Shown here piece by piece: positions 9,394 through 18,470 of a stretch of DNA of 64,000 nt. A program made the position numbers and the translations under genes. Within the stretch, counting starts at the first letter, position 1; the number at the start of each line of letters is the position of its first letter. The stretch covers positions 2,046,001-2,110,000 of the forward strand of contig NZ_CP099490.1 of NCBI RefSeq assembly GCF_023923205.1. The letters are read 5' to 3'. The notes below the pieces were generated by a model that worked only from the letters and a program-made list of their open reading frames with translations, was not told the origin of the DNA and did no database searches. Origin of the DNA: Ornithinimicrobium cryptoxanthini (GTDB lineage: Bacteria > Actinomycetota > Actinomycetes > Actinomycetales > Dermatophilaceae).

Positions 9394-9432
9394 GCAGGCA
9401 CGCGCTTGGCAGACGTCAACTGACAGCCGACC

Positions 9433-11634
9433 TCAGCTGGCGGGCTGCGTCGCGCGCATCTCCTCGGCGAGGGCACGCAGGGCATCGCGCTGCGGGGCGT
9501 CGTCGGTGCTGGTGGCGTGGGTCATCAGATAGTCGATGAGGCGGGCTACTCCGGTGCCAGCGCGGCCGGCGTCCACGTCCAGGAGGCTCTGCAGTGCCAC
9601 CACAGCAGCGCTGTCCTCGCGTTGGACGGCGACCTCGTTGACGAGCTGCTCGGCCTCGTCCTGACGGCCCAGGGCGCGCAGTCCGCTGGCCAGTGCCACC
9701 TGGGCCCGGAAGCGGTGCGGCTCGCGCAGGCGGGCGCCGAGCGCCTCGGCATACCTGGCCATGGCCTGCTGGGTCTGCCCGGCAGCGTCAAGCGCCGCCG
9801 CGACCTCGAAGACCAGCCGCGGGTCGTCAGGCGTCTGGTCCAGCAGGTTGCGGGCCGCCTCGACCCGTTCCGCCGGAGGCTGCTCCTGGATGGCGGCGAG
9901 GACCGCCTCGAGCTCGTGCTCGCCACGGGCAGCCACGACCTTGCGGCGGATCTGTCGGGCGGTGTCCTGGTGCGCCCCGTGCGCGCGCAACCACTCGACC
10001 ACGTCAGCCCGGTCGGCGTGGACCATCAGGGCGCCGACATCACCGTCGGCCATGTGCTCGACCATGGTGGCGAGGCCGTCCACCTCGTTGTCGGAGGAGC
10101 CGGTCGCGACAGCGCCCACGTTGGCCAGGCCCTGGACGAACTGTGCCTCCAGGTCCTCGGTCGTCCGCCCCCGCAGATAGTGGCCCTTGTGGACGATGTG
10201 GACGCGGTCAACCCGCCGGCCGGCGATCTCGCCCAGGCCGATCAGGATCTCATCGGTGCGGTCCCCGACACCGCCCAGTCCGAGGTGCACCCGGTCGCCG
10301 GGCGGTCGCAACCCCTCGGCCACGTTGAGCAACGCCTCGAGGCCGGCCTCGTTGTGGGCCGCGTCGATGATCATCGTCGCCTTGCCACCAGACGGCAGGG
10401 GGACGGTCCAGACATTCATCCGGCCCGGGTTGTGCTCCAGGTCGGGGGTGAACGTGCGCAGGCCCTCCACCACGGCGTCTCGGGACAGGCCGAGCCCCAG
10501 CGCCCCGGCCGTCGCGGCCAGCGCGTTGGCGATGTTGTGCTCGGACAGCCCGGAAAGAGTCATCGGCACGTCCAGGATCCGGATCAGCCGGTCCGGGTCC
10601 GCACCGCGCCGCAGGATGACGATGTCGCCCTCGAGCACCGTCATACCCCGTCCCCCACGGTCCACCGTCTCGCGCAGGGCCGGCGAGTCGGGGTGGAGAC
10701 TGAACATCCAGATCCGACCGCTGGCGTCGTTGGCCATCGCCCGCACCCGCGGGTCGTCTCCGTTGAGCACCACCCAGCCGTCCTTGCGGGTGACGCGGGT
10801 GATGATCGCCTTGACCTCGGCCAGCTGGTCGACCGTGTCGATCCCCTGCATCCCCAGGTGGTCGGCAGTCACGTTGGTCACGATGCTGACGTCGTTGTGC
10901 GAGACACCCATGCCCTTGAGCAGCAGTCCACCACGTGCCGTCTCGAGCAGCCCCAGCTGGACCGACTTGTCCTGCAGCACCATCCGCCCGCCCGACGGAC
11001 CGGAGTAGTCCCCGGGCTGGATCAGCTCGCCCTGGATGAACACGCCCTCGGTCGAGCTCCATCCGCAGCGCTGGCCGGCCGTCATGCCCATGTGCGCCAG
11101 GAGGCGGGTGGTGGACGTCTTGCCGTTGGTGCCAGTGATCGAGGCCACCGGGATGCGCGGCCGCATCTGGGTCGGTGCGGTCTGGTCTTCTGCGGAGCGG
11201 ACGAGCTGGGCCGCCGAGGCGAGCAGCTCGTCGGCATCCTCGCCGTCGAGCAGGCCCTGGAGCACCGGTCCGAGAGCCTCACCGAGAGCGACTGCGCGCC
11301 CACGGTGGCGCCACGGGAAGGCGACGATCACCGCATCCAGGGCGGTCCCGACCCGTCCACGGACCCCGACCCGACTGGGCACGCCAGCGGCGATCCTGCG
11401 CAGCAGTGTGCCGGCCAGGCGGCTCAGGAAGCGCTGGCGCTGCTCGGTGTGCGGCTTGCCCGGCACCGCCCGGCGCAGCCCGACCTTCTCGGCGAGCTCG
11501 GCAGCGGTGGTCCCGTCGAGGGCCTGGTATCCGGGGAGGGAGAGGCTCACCTTCACCGAGGGCCGCGCGAAATACAGGTTCGGGCCCTCGAGGAGGCGCA
11601 CCTCGGTCACCTGGACCGTGGACACTTCGGTCAT
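9433..11634 (-). CDS. CphA-like Mur ligase family protein with C-terminal TPR-like repeats, no ATP-grasp domain
   Basis: A 733-residue protein. Residues 1-150 begin like the CphA N-domain (VTEVRLLEGPNLYFARPSV). A complete Mur-ligase module follows: P-loop SITGTNGKTSTT around 166-177, ARGGLLLKGMGVSHNDVSIV, NVTADHLGMQGIDT, NIANALAATAG and DAAHNEAGLEAL. The ATP-grasp domain that CphA carries between these parts is absent. From about 560 to the end there are two to three TPR-like helical hairpins (DDPRLVFEVAAALDAAGQTQ, then PHRFRAQVALASGLRALGRQ). It should form an amide bond with ATP, substrate unknown. The start is 5 nt behind fabI, so it is read from the fabG promoter, and it faces cphA convergently. 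Confidence 0.8.
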   Translation of the reverse strand: MTEVSTVQVTEVRLLEGPNLYFARPSVKVSLSLPGYQALDGTTAAELAEKVGLRRAVPGKPHTEQRQRFLSRLAGTLLRRIAAGVPSRVGVRGRVGTALDAVIVAFPWRHRGRAVALGEALGPVLQGLLDGEDADELLASAAQLVRSAEDQTAPTQMRPRIPVASITGTNGKTSTTRLLAHMGMTAGQRCGWSSTEGVFIQGELIQPGDYSGPSGGRMVLQDKSVQLGLLETARGGLLLKGMGVSHNDVSIVTNVTADHLGMQGIDTVDQLAEVKAIITRVTRKDGWVVLNGDDPRVRAMANDASGRIWMFSLHPDSPALRETVDRGGRGMTVLEGDIVILRRGADPDRLIRILDVPMTLSGLSEHNIANALAATAGALGLGLSRDAVVEGLRTFTPDLEHNPGRMNVWTVPLPSGGKATMIIDAAHNEAGLEALLNVAEGLRPPGDRVHLGLGGVGDRTDEILIGLGEIAGRRVDRVHIVHKGHYLRGRTTEDLEAQFVQGLANVGAVATGSSDNEVDGLATMVEHMADGDVGALMVHADRADVVEWLRAHGAHQDTARQIRRKVVAARGEHELEAVLAAIQEQPPAERVEAARNLLDQTPDDPRLVFEVAAALDAAGQTQQAMARYAEALGARLREPHRFRAQVALASGLRALGRQDEAEQLVNEVAVQREDSAAVVALQSLLDVDAGRAGTGVARLIDYLMTHATSTDDAPQRDALRALAEEMRATQPAS

Positions 11635-11639
11635 CGTGG

Positions 11640-12395
11640 TCAGAAGCCCATCGCGTGGAAGCCACCGTCCACGTGGACGATCTCTCCGGTCGTGGCCGGG
11701 AACCAGTCGGACAACAGCGCCACACAGGCCTTGGCGGCCGGCGCGGCGTCCTTGAGGTCCCAGCCGAGCGGCGCGCGCTCACCCCACTTCTCGAACTGCT
11801 CGAACATCGGGATGGAGCGTGCTGCCGTCGTGGCGATCGGACCGGCGGAGACCAGGTTGGAGCGGATGCCCTGAGGCCCCAGGTCGCGCGCGAGATAACG
11901 GTTCGTCGCCTCGAAGGCCGCCTTGGCTACGCCCATCCAGTCATAGACCGGCCAGGCCAGCTGGGCGTCCATCGTGAGCCCGACGACGCTGCCGCCGCTG
12001 CGCATCAGCGGGAGCGCGGCGACCGTCAGCGACTTCAGGGAGTATGCCGACACCTGCAGGGCCGTGGCGACGTCCTCCCAGGGGGCGTTCATGAAGTCGA
12101 AGGCACCCTTGGGTGCGAAGCCGATGGAGTGGAGGACGCCGTCCAGGTGGTCCGTGTGCTCGCGCAGTCGCTCGGCCAGGGAGTCGAGGTCGTCCTGCTT
12201 GGAGACGTCGAGCTCGACGACCTCGGGCATGACCGGCAGGCGCTTGGCGATGGACTGGGTGATCCGGAAGGTGCGTCCAAACGAGGTCAGGACCACCTCG
12301 GCGCCCTGCTCCTGAGCCAGGCGGGCGACGTGGAACGCGATGGAGGAGTCCATCAGGACTCCGGTGACGAGGAGCTTCTTTCCTTCGAGCAGCAT
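11640..12395 (-). CDS. fabI: enoyl-[acyl-carrier-protein] reductase (NADH), InhA-like
   Basis: A 251-residue short-chain reductase that reduces trans-2-enoyl-ACP in type II fatty acid synthesis. The N-terminal cofactor motif VTGVLMDSSIAFHVA is the FabI/InhA form. The catalytic pair is Tyr151 and Lys158 (YDWMGVAK, spacing Y-x6-K), and the residues around it resemble mycobacterial InhA more than E. coli FabI. The C-terminal GEIVHVDGGFHAMGF is typical. It follows fabG by 23 nt, the same order as mabA-inhA in mycobacteria, and has its own TAGTCT box (12403-12408) 7 nt before the ATG, so it may also be transcribed separately. Confidence 0.95.
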   Translation of the reverse strand: MLLEGKKLLVTGVLMDSSIAFHVARLAQEQGAEVVLTSFGRTFRITQSIAKRLPVMPEVVELDVSKQDDLDSLAERLREHTDHLDGVLHSIGFAPKGAFDFMNAPWEDVATALQVSAYSLKSLTVAALPLMRSGGSVVGLTMDAQLAWPVYDWMGVAKAAFEATNRYLARDLGPQGIRSNLVSAGPIATTAARSIPMFEQFEKWGERAPLGWDLKDAAPAAKACVALLSDWFPATTGEIVHVDGGFHAMGF

Positions 12396-12402
12396 GGGGA
12401 GC

Positions 12403-12408
12403 AGACTA
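12403..12408 (-). promoter_or_regulatory. -10 box for fabI, leaderless type
   Basis: Minus-strand TAGTCT lies 7 nt before the fabI ATG, inside the 23-nt fabG-fabI gap. It would give a secondary, leaderless fabI transcript in addition to readthrough from fabG. Confidence 0.45.
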
Positions 12409-12418
12409 GCGCCGAACC

Positions 12419-13208
<790 letters not shown>

Positions 13209-13214
13209 GGAGAG

Positions 13215-13595
13215 GTGAGACGCAGGCAGGTGGCCCAAGGGGTGACGACGGCCAGACGATCCGCCAAGGAGGATCGTGAGCACCGCATGCGCACCTACCT
13301 GATCGCCATGCTGATCCGGACCATCTCCTTCCCCCTCGCCGTCTGGGCGCTGCTCAGCGGGTGGCTGGTGGTCGGGCTGATCTTCGCCGCGGCGGCGATC
13401 TTCCTGCCGCAGATTGCCGTCACGATCGCCAATGCGGTCGACCGCCGCACCGTGCCCGACGCGGCTCCGGTCTCACCCATCCGCGCCCTGCCCGAAGGCG
13501 GCCCGCCCCGCCCCCATCCCACGGCCCACCCCGACGGACACCATCACCGACCGGACGGCGCACCATCCACGGACGGTCGCGATGATGGTCTGTAG
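13215..13595 (+). CDS. DUF3099 domain-containing small membrane protein
   Basis: A 126-residue protein. Residues 10-70 fit the actinobacterial DUF3099 family: a short polar start (VTTARRSAKEDREHRMRTY), then two hydrophobic membrane spans (LIAMLIRTISFPLAVWALL and VVGLIFAAAAIFLPQIAV). The C-terminal third is a Pro/His/Asp-rich tail (HPTAHPDGHHH) of low complexity. Function unknown; the family is usually found by fabG and SURF1. The GTG at 13215 is 6 nt after a TATCGT box. The last 14 nt overlap the next gene. Confidence 0.82.
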   Translation: MRRRQVAQGVTTARRSAKEDREHRMRTYLIAMLIRTISFPLAVWALLSGWLVVGLIFAAAAIFLPQIAVTIANAVDRRTVPDAAPVSPIRALPEGGPPRPHPTAHPDGHHHRPDGAPSTDGRDDGL

Positions 13596-13785
13596 CGCCA
13601 GGGCCTGCCGCCAGCAGGCGGCATACGGCGTCGTGTGGAACAACCCCAAGCTGCACACGCCCGACCGACGCAAGGTCTGGCTGGCCTGCGAGGACCACCG
13701 GGACAGCCTGAGCGGCTTCGTCTCCCTCCGCGGCTTCCTGATCGAGGTCGTCCCCGTCGACCAGCTCGACGAACGGGACGGATAG
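13582..13785 (+). CDS. small Cys/His-containing hypothetical protein
   Basis: A 67-residue protein beginning MMVCSARACRQQAAYGVVWN. Two cysteines (CSARAC) near the start and a C-x2-H (CEDH) about 35 residues later could hold a metal ion, by inspection only. The C-terminal half is LSGFVSLRGFLIEVVPVDQL. The start overlaps the DUF3099 gene by 14 nt in another frame, and the stop is 2 nt before the SURF1 start, so the three are probably coupled. Small proteins like this occur next to SURF1 in actinobacteria; I do not know a function. Confidence 0.75.
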   Translation: MMVCSARACRQQAAYGVVWNNPKLHTPDRRKVWLACEDHRDSLSGFVSLRGFLIEVVPVDQLDERDG

Positions 13786-13787
13786 GT

Positions 13788-14585
13788 TTGCTGCGCACTC
13801 TCCTGACCCGCCGATGGCTGACCGCCCTCGCGCTGGCCCTGATCTTTGCGGTGGTCGCCGTGCTGCTGGGCAACTGGCAGTTCTCCCGGCACCAGGAGCG
13901 GGTGGCCGCCCGCGACCTGGTGGAGTCCCACTATGACGCCGCGCCCGTGCCGTTGGAGGACGTGCTGCGAGGCGACGCTCCGCTGGCTTCGGAGCGCGAG
14001 TGGACCCGGGTGCAGACGAGCGGTGAGTATGTCGGGGAGCAGCTCTTCGTGCGCAACCGCCCGCGTGAGGGGACCTTTGGTTATGAGGTCGTGGCCCCCC
14101 TGCAGACCGCCGTCGGCACGCTGACCGTCAACCGGGGGTGGGGCCCGAACGCTGAGAACGCCGCCACGCTGCCCGACGTGCCCACGACGCCAGAAGGTCC
14201 GGTGGAGGTCACCGGGTGGCTCCGGCCCGGTGAGGTGGACCTGGACCGTGCCGCTGTCGAGGGGCAGCTCGCGTCGATCAACCTGGCGGCGGCCGGTGAG
14301 CAGTGGCAGCGACCGGTGCTGGGTGCCTATCTGGTCCTGGAGTCGGAGCAGCACGTCGGGGAGCCGGGCAGAGACATCGCGCGACCGCTGCCCCTGGAGC
14401 CGCCGCGGACCGGTCTAGGAGCGCACTTCGCCTACTCCCTCCAGTGGTGGCTGACCTCACCCGTCGGGTTGATCCTGGTGCTGGTGATGGCCCGTCGGGA
14501 GTGGCAGGACACGGAGGCCGGGGCCGGGACGGCTCGTCCGGCGAAGGCCAAGAAGGTGCGCATCTGGGACGAGGAGGACGAGTAG
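13788..14585 (+). CDS. SURF1 family cytochrome oxidase assembly protein
   Basis: A 265-residue membrane protein of the SURF1/Shy1 type, which helps insert haem a into cytochrome c oxidase subunit I. An N-terminal span (TALALALIFAVVAVLLGNWQ) carries the family's GNWQF(S)RHQ-like signature. A periplasmic domain follows with NRGW, and a second span lies near the C terminus (LQWWLTSPVGLILVLVMARR). It starts with TTG at 13788, 2 nt behind the small Cys/His gene. The role fits ctaA and ctaB elsewhere in this window. Confidence 0.88.
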   Translation: MLRTLLTRRWLTALALALIFAVVAVLLGNWQFSRHQERVAARDLVESHYDAAPVPLEDVLRGDAPLASEREWTRVQTSGEYVGEQLFVRNRPREGTFGYEVVAPLQTAVGTLTVNRGWGPNAENAATLPDVPTTPEGPVEVTGWLRPGEVDLDRAAVEGQLASINLAAAGEQWQRPVLGAYLVLESEQHVGEPGRDIARPLPLEPPRTGLGAHFAYSLQWWLTSPVGLILVLVMARREWQDTEAGAGTARPAKAKKVRIWDEEDE

Positions 14586-14623
14586 CCGAGCCTCTCGGAG
14601 TGCGCGGGTGCGACGATGGGGCC

Positions 14624-15391
14624 ATGGACCTGGGACTGGCGGGACGTGGCTATGTCGTGACCGGAGGCTCTCGCGGGCTGGGCCGGGCCACTGCAGAGTG
14701 TCTGGTGGCCGACGGGGCGTCAGTGTTGATCGTGGGACGCGACCCTGACTCGGCGGCCGCGACGGCAGCCGAGCTGACCGAGCAGGGCGAGGGCACGGCA
14801 TACTCCCTCGCCGTTGACCTGGCCGACCCCACCTCTGGCGAGCAGATCCTGCACGCGGCCCAGGCGCAGCTGGAGTCTGTGGATGGCGCCGTGCTCAGCG
14901 TGGGTGGCCCGGCGACCGGACCCATCCGGGACAAGACCGACGAGGAGTGGCGGGCGGCCTTCGAGCAGGTGCACCTGGGTCCCCTGCGCGTGGCGCGCGC
15001 CCTGCTCGAGGCGGCGACCCGCCCGCAGGCCATCACCTTCGTCCTGTCGACCTCGGTGCGCACTCCGCTGCCCCCGTTCGCGCTCTCCAACGGTCTGCGT
15101 CCCGGCTTGGCGATGGCCGCCAAGATGATGGCTGATGAATACGGCGAGCTGGGGCACCGGGTCAATGGTGTGCTGCCGGGTCGGATCGACACCGACCGGG
15201 TCCGGCAGGCCGACGCAGCCAGCGACGACCCGGAGCTGACCCGAAGGCAGTATGCCGAGCAGGTCCCGTTGCGCAGGTATGGCCAGCCCGAGGAGTTTGG
15301 CGCCGTCGCAGCCTTCGTCACCTCTCCTGTCGCCTCTTATGTGACGGGGTCCATGGTGACGGTCGACGGCGGCGCGACACGCACGATCTGA
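14624..15391 (+). CDS. SDR family oxidoreductase, divergent active site
   Basis: A 255-residue Rossmann protein with TGGSRGLGRA near residue 14 and the C-terminal VTGSMVTVDGGATRTI, so clearly an SDR fold. The normal catalytic Y-x3-K is not found: the segment after the serine reads FALSNGLRPGLAMAAK, with no Tyr at the expected place. VLPGRIDTDR follows as in a known SDR subgroup with the same change. The dehydrogenase activity is therefore uncertain. The ATG at 14624 follows SURF1 by 38 nt. Confidence 0.82.
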   Translation: MDLGLAGRGYVVTGGSRGLGRATAECLVADGASVLIVGRDPDSAAATAAELTEQGEGTAYSLAVDLADPTSGEQILHAAQAQLESVDGAVLSVGGPATGPIRDKTDEEWRAAFEQVHLGPLRVARALLEAATRPQAITFVLSTSVRTPLPPFALSNGLRPGLAMAAKMMADEYGELGHRVNGVLPGRIDTDRVRQADAASDDPELTRRQYAEQVPLRRYGQPEEFGAVAAFVTSPVASYVTGSMVTVDGGATRTI

Positions 15392-15493
15392 GCCGAGGTC
15401 GTGCAGGAGCGCTAGGCTGAGCGGCGCGATGCCCAGGGGTCGACGCCAGGGGCGTGGTGCGAAGTTGTCGAACAGGAACCAAGGAGTCAGACC

Positions 15494-15922
15494 ATGCCCG
15501 TCGCCGTTGCCTTCAACGCGAGGCCCAAGGGTCGTAGCGCCATCTTGGCGGCCATGGAGTGGGCCAGGGTCCACGAGACCTCCGTGCTGGTGCTCCACGT
15601 GCAGGACACCGGAGTGACCGGCACCGCGGGGCTTCCCGCCGACGATGCCAGTGTCGAGTCGGTGCGGGAGCAGGTCGCGGCGATCACGGCCGACCTCACG
15701 GATCCCTCGACGCCGCAGTGGCAGGTCATCTCCCTGACCTCGGCCGGAGATGTGGCCTCCGCACTCCTGGAGATGGTGAGAGCCCACGACGTCGACGTGC
15801 TGGTCGTCGGCTCTCAGAAGCGCTCGGAGCTGGGCAAATATCTTGCCGGCAGGACGGTGCAGCGGGTCCTCCTCGACTCGCCGGTGCCCGTGCTGGTGGT
15901 CAAGAGCAGTCCGAAGGCGTAG
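15494..15922 (+). CDS. universal stress protein
   Basis: A 142-residue single UspA domain. It begins MPVAVAFNARPKGRSAILAA and ends with the nucleotide-binding segment VVGSQKRSELGKYLAGRTVQ and SPVPVLVVKS. Such proteins bind ATP or other nucleotides and are induced by starvation or stress; a specific role is not predictable. Unlike most nearby genes it has an ordinary leader: a TAGGCT box near 15412 and AAGGAG 9-14 nt before the ATG. Confidence 0.88.
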   Translation: MPVAVAFNARPKGRSAILAAMEWARVHETSVLVLHVQDTGVTGTAGLPADDASVESVREQVAAITADLTDPSTPQWQVISLTSAGDVASALLEMVRAHDVDVLVVGSQKRSELGKYLAGRTVQRVLLDSPVPVLVVKSSPKA

Positions 15923-16061
15923 TCGCCCCGCTCACCCTTCGTCCTGCAGCTCAGGCCAGGCGCTCAAGTCCCGCCGGTGGTCCTGCATGCCAAACCGGCA
16001 CCCTCCCCGTGCTCATCCACAGGCTGGTTGCGCTCTGCGACCCACTGTCGGACATCTGTTC

Positions 16062-16093
16062 TAATATAGTGGTAGTGGAGAGAACAGACGTTC
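16062..16093 (+). promoter_or_regulatory. AT-rich -10 and LexA-like (SOS) box for the DUF222/HNH gene
   Basis: TAATAT (16062-16067) is a good -10 in an otherwise GC-rich stretch. GAAC-AGAC-GTTC (16082-16093), followed by G, matches the core of the mycobacterial SOS box (TCGAAC-N4-GTTCGA) at all eight core bases and at one outer base on the right side. It lies just downstream of the expected transcription start, a place where LexA would block transcription. Confidence 0.6.
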
Positions 16094-16107
16094 GTGGGGA
16101 GGTGACA

Positions 16108-18465
16108 ATGATGGGGACAGAACTCTTAGCCGACCGGCTCGGGGAGTTGCTGAGCGCTACCCCTGGGCTGGAGTTAGGCCGGGACGGGCTCTGGCGTGGG
16201 TCCTGGCCGTTGCCGCCCATCGTGCCGGAGCCGGCTGACGGGCAAACCTCATCACGGGCCGACAGGACGTCGCAGGAAGACGCTGAGGAGCAGCTGCGGG
16301 CGGCGTTAGCGCGACTGGGTGTGGAGCCTGGGGCGGCGGAGGCGTTGACGCGTGCCTCGCTGGCCTGCGCGACCGTCGCCGAGCGGCCGAGCACGTCTGA
16401 GGCCCCGCAGCTGGTGGAACACGGCAGTGACCTGCTCGGGGCGATCGAGTCCCTGACCGGCGTGGCCGGCCATCTGGAGTCGGTCGTCCTCTCCGCGACC
16501 AAGCAGTTGACCTGGGTGCACGGGAAGTTGCTGCTGGGCGACAAGGGCGCGACCAGCTCGGAGGAGCTCTCTGCCTCCCAGCAGGAGCTGTGGCGTGCGC
16601 GGGCGAAGTCGAAGACCTGCGCAGAGATCGAGGCAGGCATCGGGTGGGGTGAGGGCGAAGTCCGCGACCTGGTCGCTGTCGCTAACGCCGCACCCGAGGT
16701 CGCCGGCCCGGTCCACCACTCCCTGAGGTGTGGTGAGTCGTCCTGGCGGTTGGTCCGCAGTTACTACCGGGCCTGCACCGGCATGGCCCACGAGGACGGT
16801 GCCGCGATCGCCAACGGCTTCTTCGGCACCGACCCTTGTGCTGCGGTCACCGAACGCCTCGACTCCGCCGGGAGCTTTCTGGGTGGCCCGTGGCGGCACA
16901 AGGAGTTCAACCGGGCCCTGAAACGCGAGATCGCCCGGGTCAACGCCCAAGACCCCGAAAAGCAGAAAGAGGCCGACGCTGCCGCGAAAGCCAACGCCGA
17001 CACCCACCTGATGCTCGATGAGAACGGCACCGGCACCTTCATGATCGGGACCACCCCGCTGGAAGGGACCGCGATCAACGAACGGATCGACGCCGCCGCC
17101 CGCCGGGCCCGCGCCCTGGGCGACCCACGCAGCCAGCGTCAGCTGCGGTGCGCGATCGCGACCGCGCTCCTGCTGAAAGGGACCGTCGACCTCTCGGCCA
17201 TCCCCGACGACCCGGACCAGGTCACCATTGAACAGTCCGAGCAGCTGGCCCGGGTCCTGTCCGGGCTACCGCCGGCCACCCTGGACGTCATCGTCCCCCT
17301 CACCACCCTCCTCGGCACCGATGCTGAAGGCACCCCGATCCCAGCAGCGTTCACAGCCCGACCCGGCAGTACCCAAGGTCCGGGCGGGCCGGGTTGCACC
17401 TGCACCTGCACCTGCGGCGCCAGCGGCACCGCGACCGGCTCGTCCACCACGACGACATCGGGTGCCGCCGCGACGGCAGGCTCCGGCGACCCACCAGGTC
17501 CCGGCCTGAGGGGACAACCCTGCCCCGACCCCGCCGCTCAAGCCCCTAGCCACCCTGATGCTGATGCTGATGAGGATCCCTACGATCTCGTCGATGAGCA
17601 GATCCGCCTGCCCGATGTCGGTGTCGGTGAGGTCGTCGGGCGCGAGTCACTGTTCCTGTCCCCGACTCAGGTGCGTGACCTGGCCCTGGTGCCCGGCTCG
17701 ACGCTGTACCGCCTGCTGACCGACCCGGCCACCGGCCGGTGCGTAGAGCGGTCGATCACCGCCTACCGCTTCGATGCGGCGATGCGGGCCCAGATCATCG
17801 CTGCTGACCGGTTCTGTCGCGCCCCCGGCTGCGTCAAGCCCGCCAAGATCTCCCAGCTGGATCACGTCCAGGAGTACGGCACCACCGGTGGTCACACCTG
17901 TGAGGCCAACGCCATGGCCCTGAGCACTACCCACCACGACAAGAAGACCAAGAAGGACGTCGACGCGATCATCAACGCCGACCGTGACGTCACCTGGACC
18001 ACCTTGCTGGGGCGGATCTACACGACCAAGGCCTTCGATTACAACCAGTACACCAAGCTCCTGACCGCGGCGAAGACCCAGATCAACCAGGAGATCGCCG
18101 CAGGGGCGACGAAGGGCGACGCGATCGACACCGCGATCTACCAAGCCCTGTCCTACCGGCCCCCCGGATCACCCTTCGAAGCCCGCGAAGACAACCCCGG
18201 GTTCGAGGACGACTTCACCGGCTGGGACCAGATCACCCTGACCCACACCGGCCCCGACGGACAACGGGCCTACCGCCCCGCCCCCGACACCACCCGAGCC
18301 GAACACGAGCGCCATAGGGCTACCCGCACCCACCACGACGACGCGAGCGATGGCGATCAGCCGAACCGTGGCGAGCACGAGGCCGGTGAGCAGCAGGCCG
18401 GTGACCCGGACGACCGCGAGCACGGACCCTGGTCCGACCCCCACGACGACCCACCACCCTTCTAA
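16108..18465 (+). CDS. DUF222 / HNH endonuclease domain protein (13E12-like)
   Basis: A 785-residue protein of the DUF222 (13E12 repeat) family. The helical DUF222 region covers about 90-420. A low-complexity linker follows, with Cys430/432/434/436 alternating with Thr and then Ser/Thr/Ala/Gly runs. An HNH nuclease domain lies around 568-640 (FCRAPGCVKPAKISQLDHVQ, then the NAMALSTTHHDKKTK part with Asn and His). The C-terminal tail is acidic and rich in His, Asp and Glu. The ATG at 16108 is 4 nt after GGGGAGGT. All 12 Tyr codons are TAC whereas flanking genes mostly use TAT. The role is not established; an element-borne or DNA-damage nuclease is inferred. Confidence 0.87.
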   Translation: MMGTELLADRLGELLSATPGLELGRDGLWRGSWPLPPIVPEPADGQTSSRADRTSQEDAEEQLRAALARLGVEPGAAEALTRASLACATVAERPSTSEAPQLVEHGSDLLGAIESLTGVAGHLESVVLSATKQLTWVHGKLLLGDKGATSSEELSASQQELWRARAKSKTCAEIEAGIGWGEGEVRDLVAVANAAPEVAGPVHHSLRCGESSWRLVRSYYRACTGMAHEDGAAIANGFFGTDPCAAVTERLDSAGSFLGGPWRHKEFNRALKREIARVNAQDPEKQKEADAAAKANADTHLMLDENGTGTFMIGTTPLEGTAINERIDAAARRARALGDPRSQRQLRCAIATALLLKGTVDLSAIPDDPDQVTIEQSEQLARVLSGLPPATLDVIVPLTTLLGTDAEGTPIPAAFTARPGSTQGPGGPGCTCTCTCGASGTATGSSTTTTSGAAATAGSGDPPGPGLRGQPCPDPAAQAPSHPDADADEDPYDLVDEQIRLPDVGVGEVVGRESLFLSPTQVRDLALVPGSTLYRLLTDPATGRCVERSITAYRFDAAMRAQIIAADRFCRAPGCVKPAKISQLDHVQEYGTTGGHTCEANAMALSTTHHDKKTKKDVDAIINADRDVTWTTLLGRIYTTKAFDYNQYTKLLTAAKTQINQEIAAGATKGDAIDTAIYQALSYRPPGSPFEAREDNPGFEDDFTGWDQITLTHTGPDGQRAYRPAPDTTRAEHERHRATRTHHDDASDGDQPNRGEHEAGEQQAGDPDDREHGPWSDPHDDPPPF

Positions 18466-18470
18466 CCCAA

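Noticed and set aside
9517..11874. 785-residue plus-strand frame opposite the Mur-ligase gene
   Set aside because: Shadow frame, no recognisable motif, runs across two real genes.
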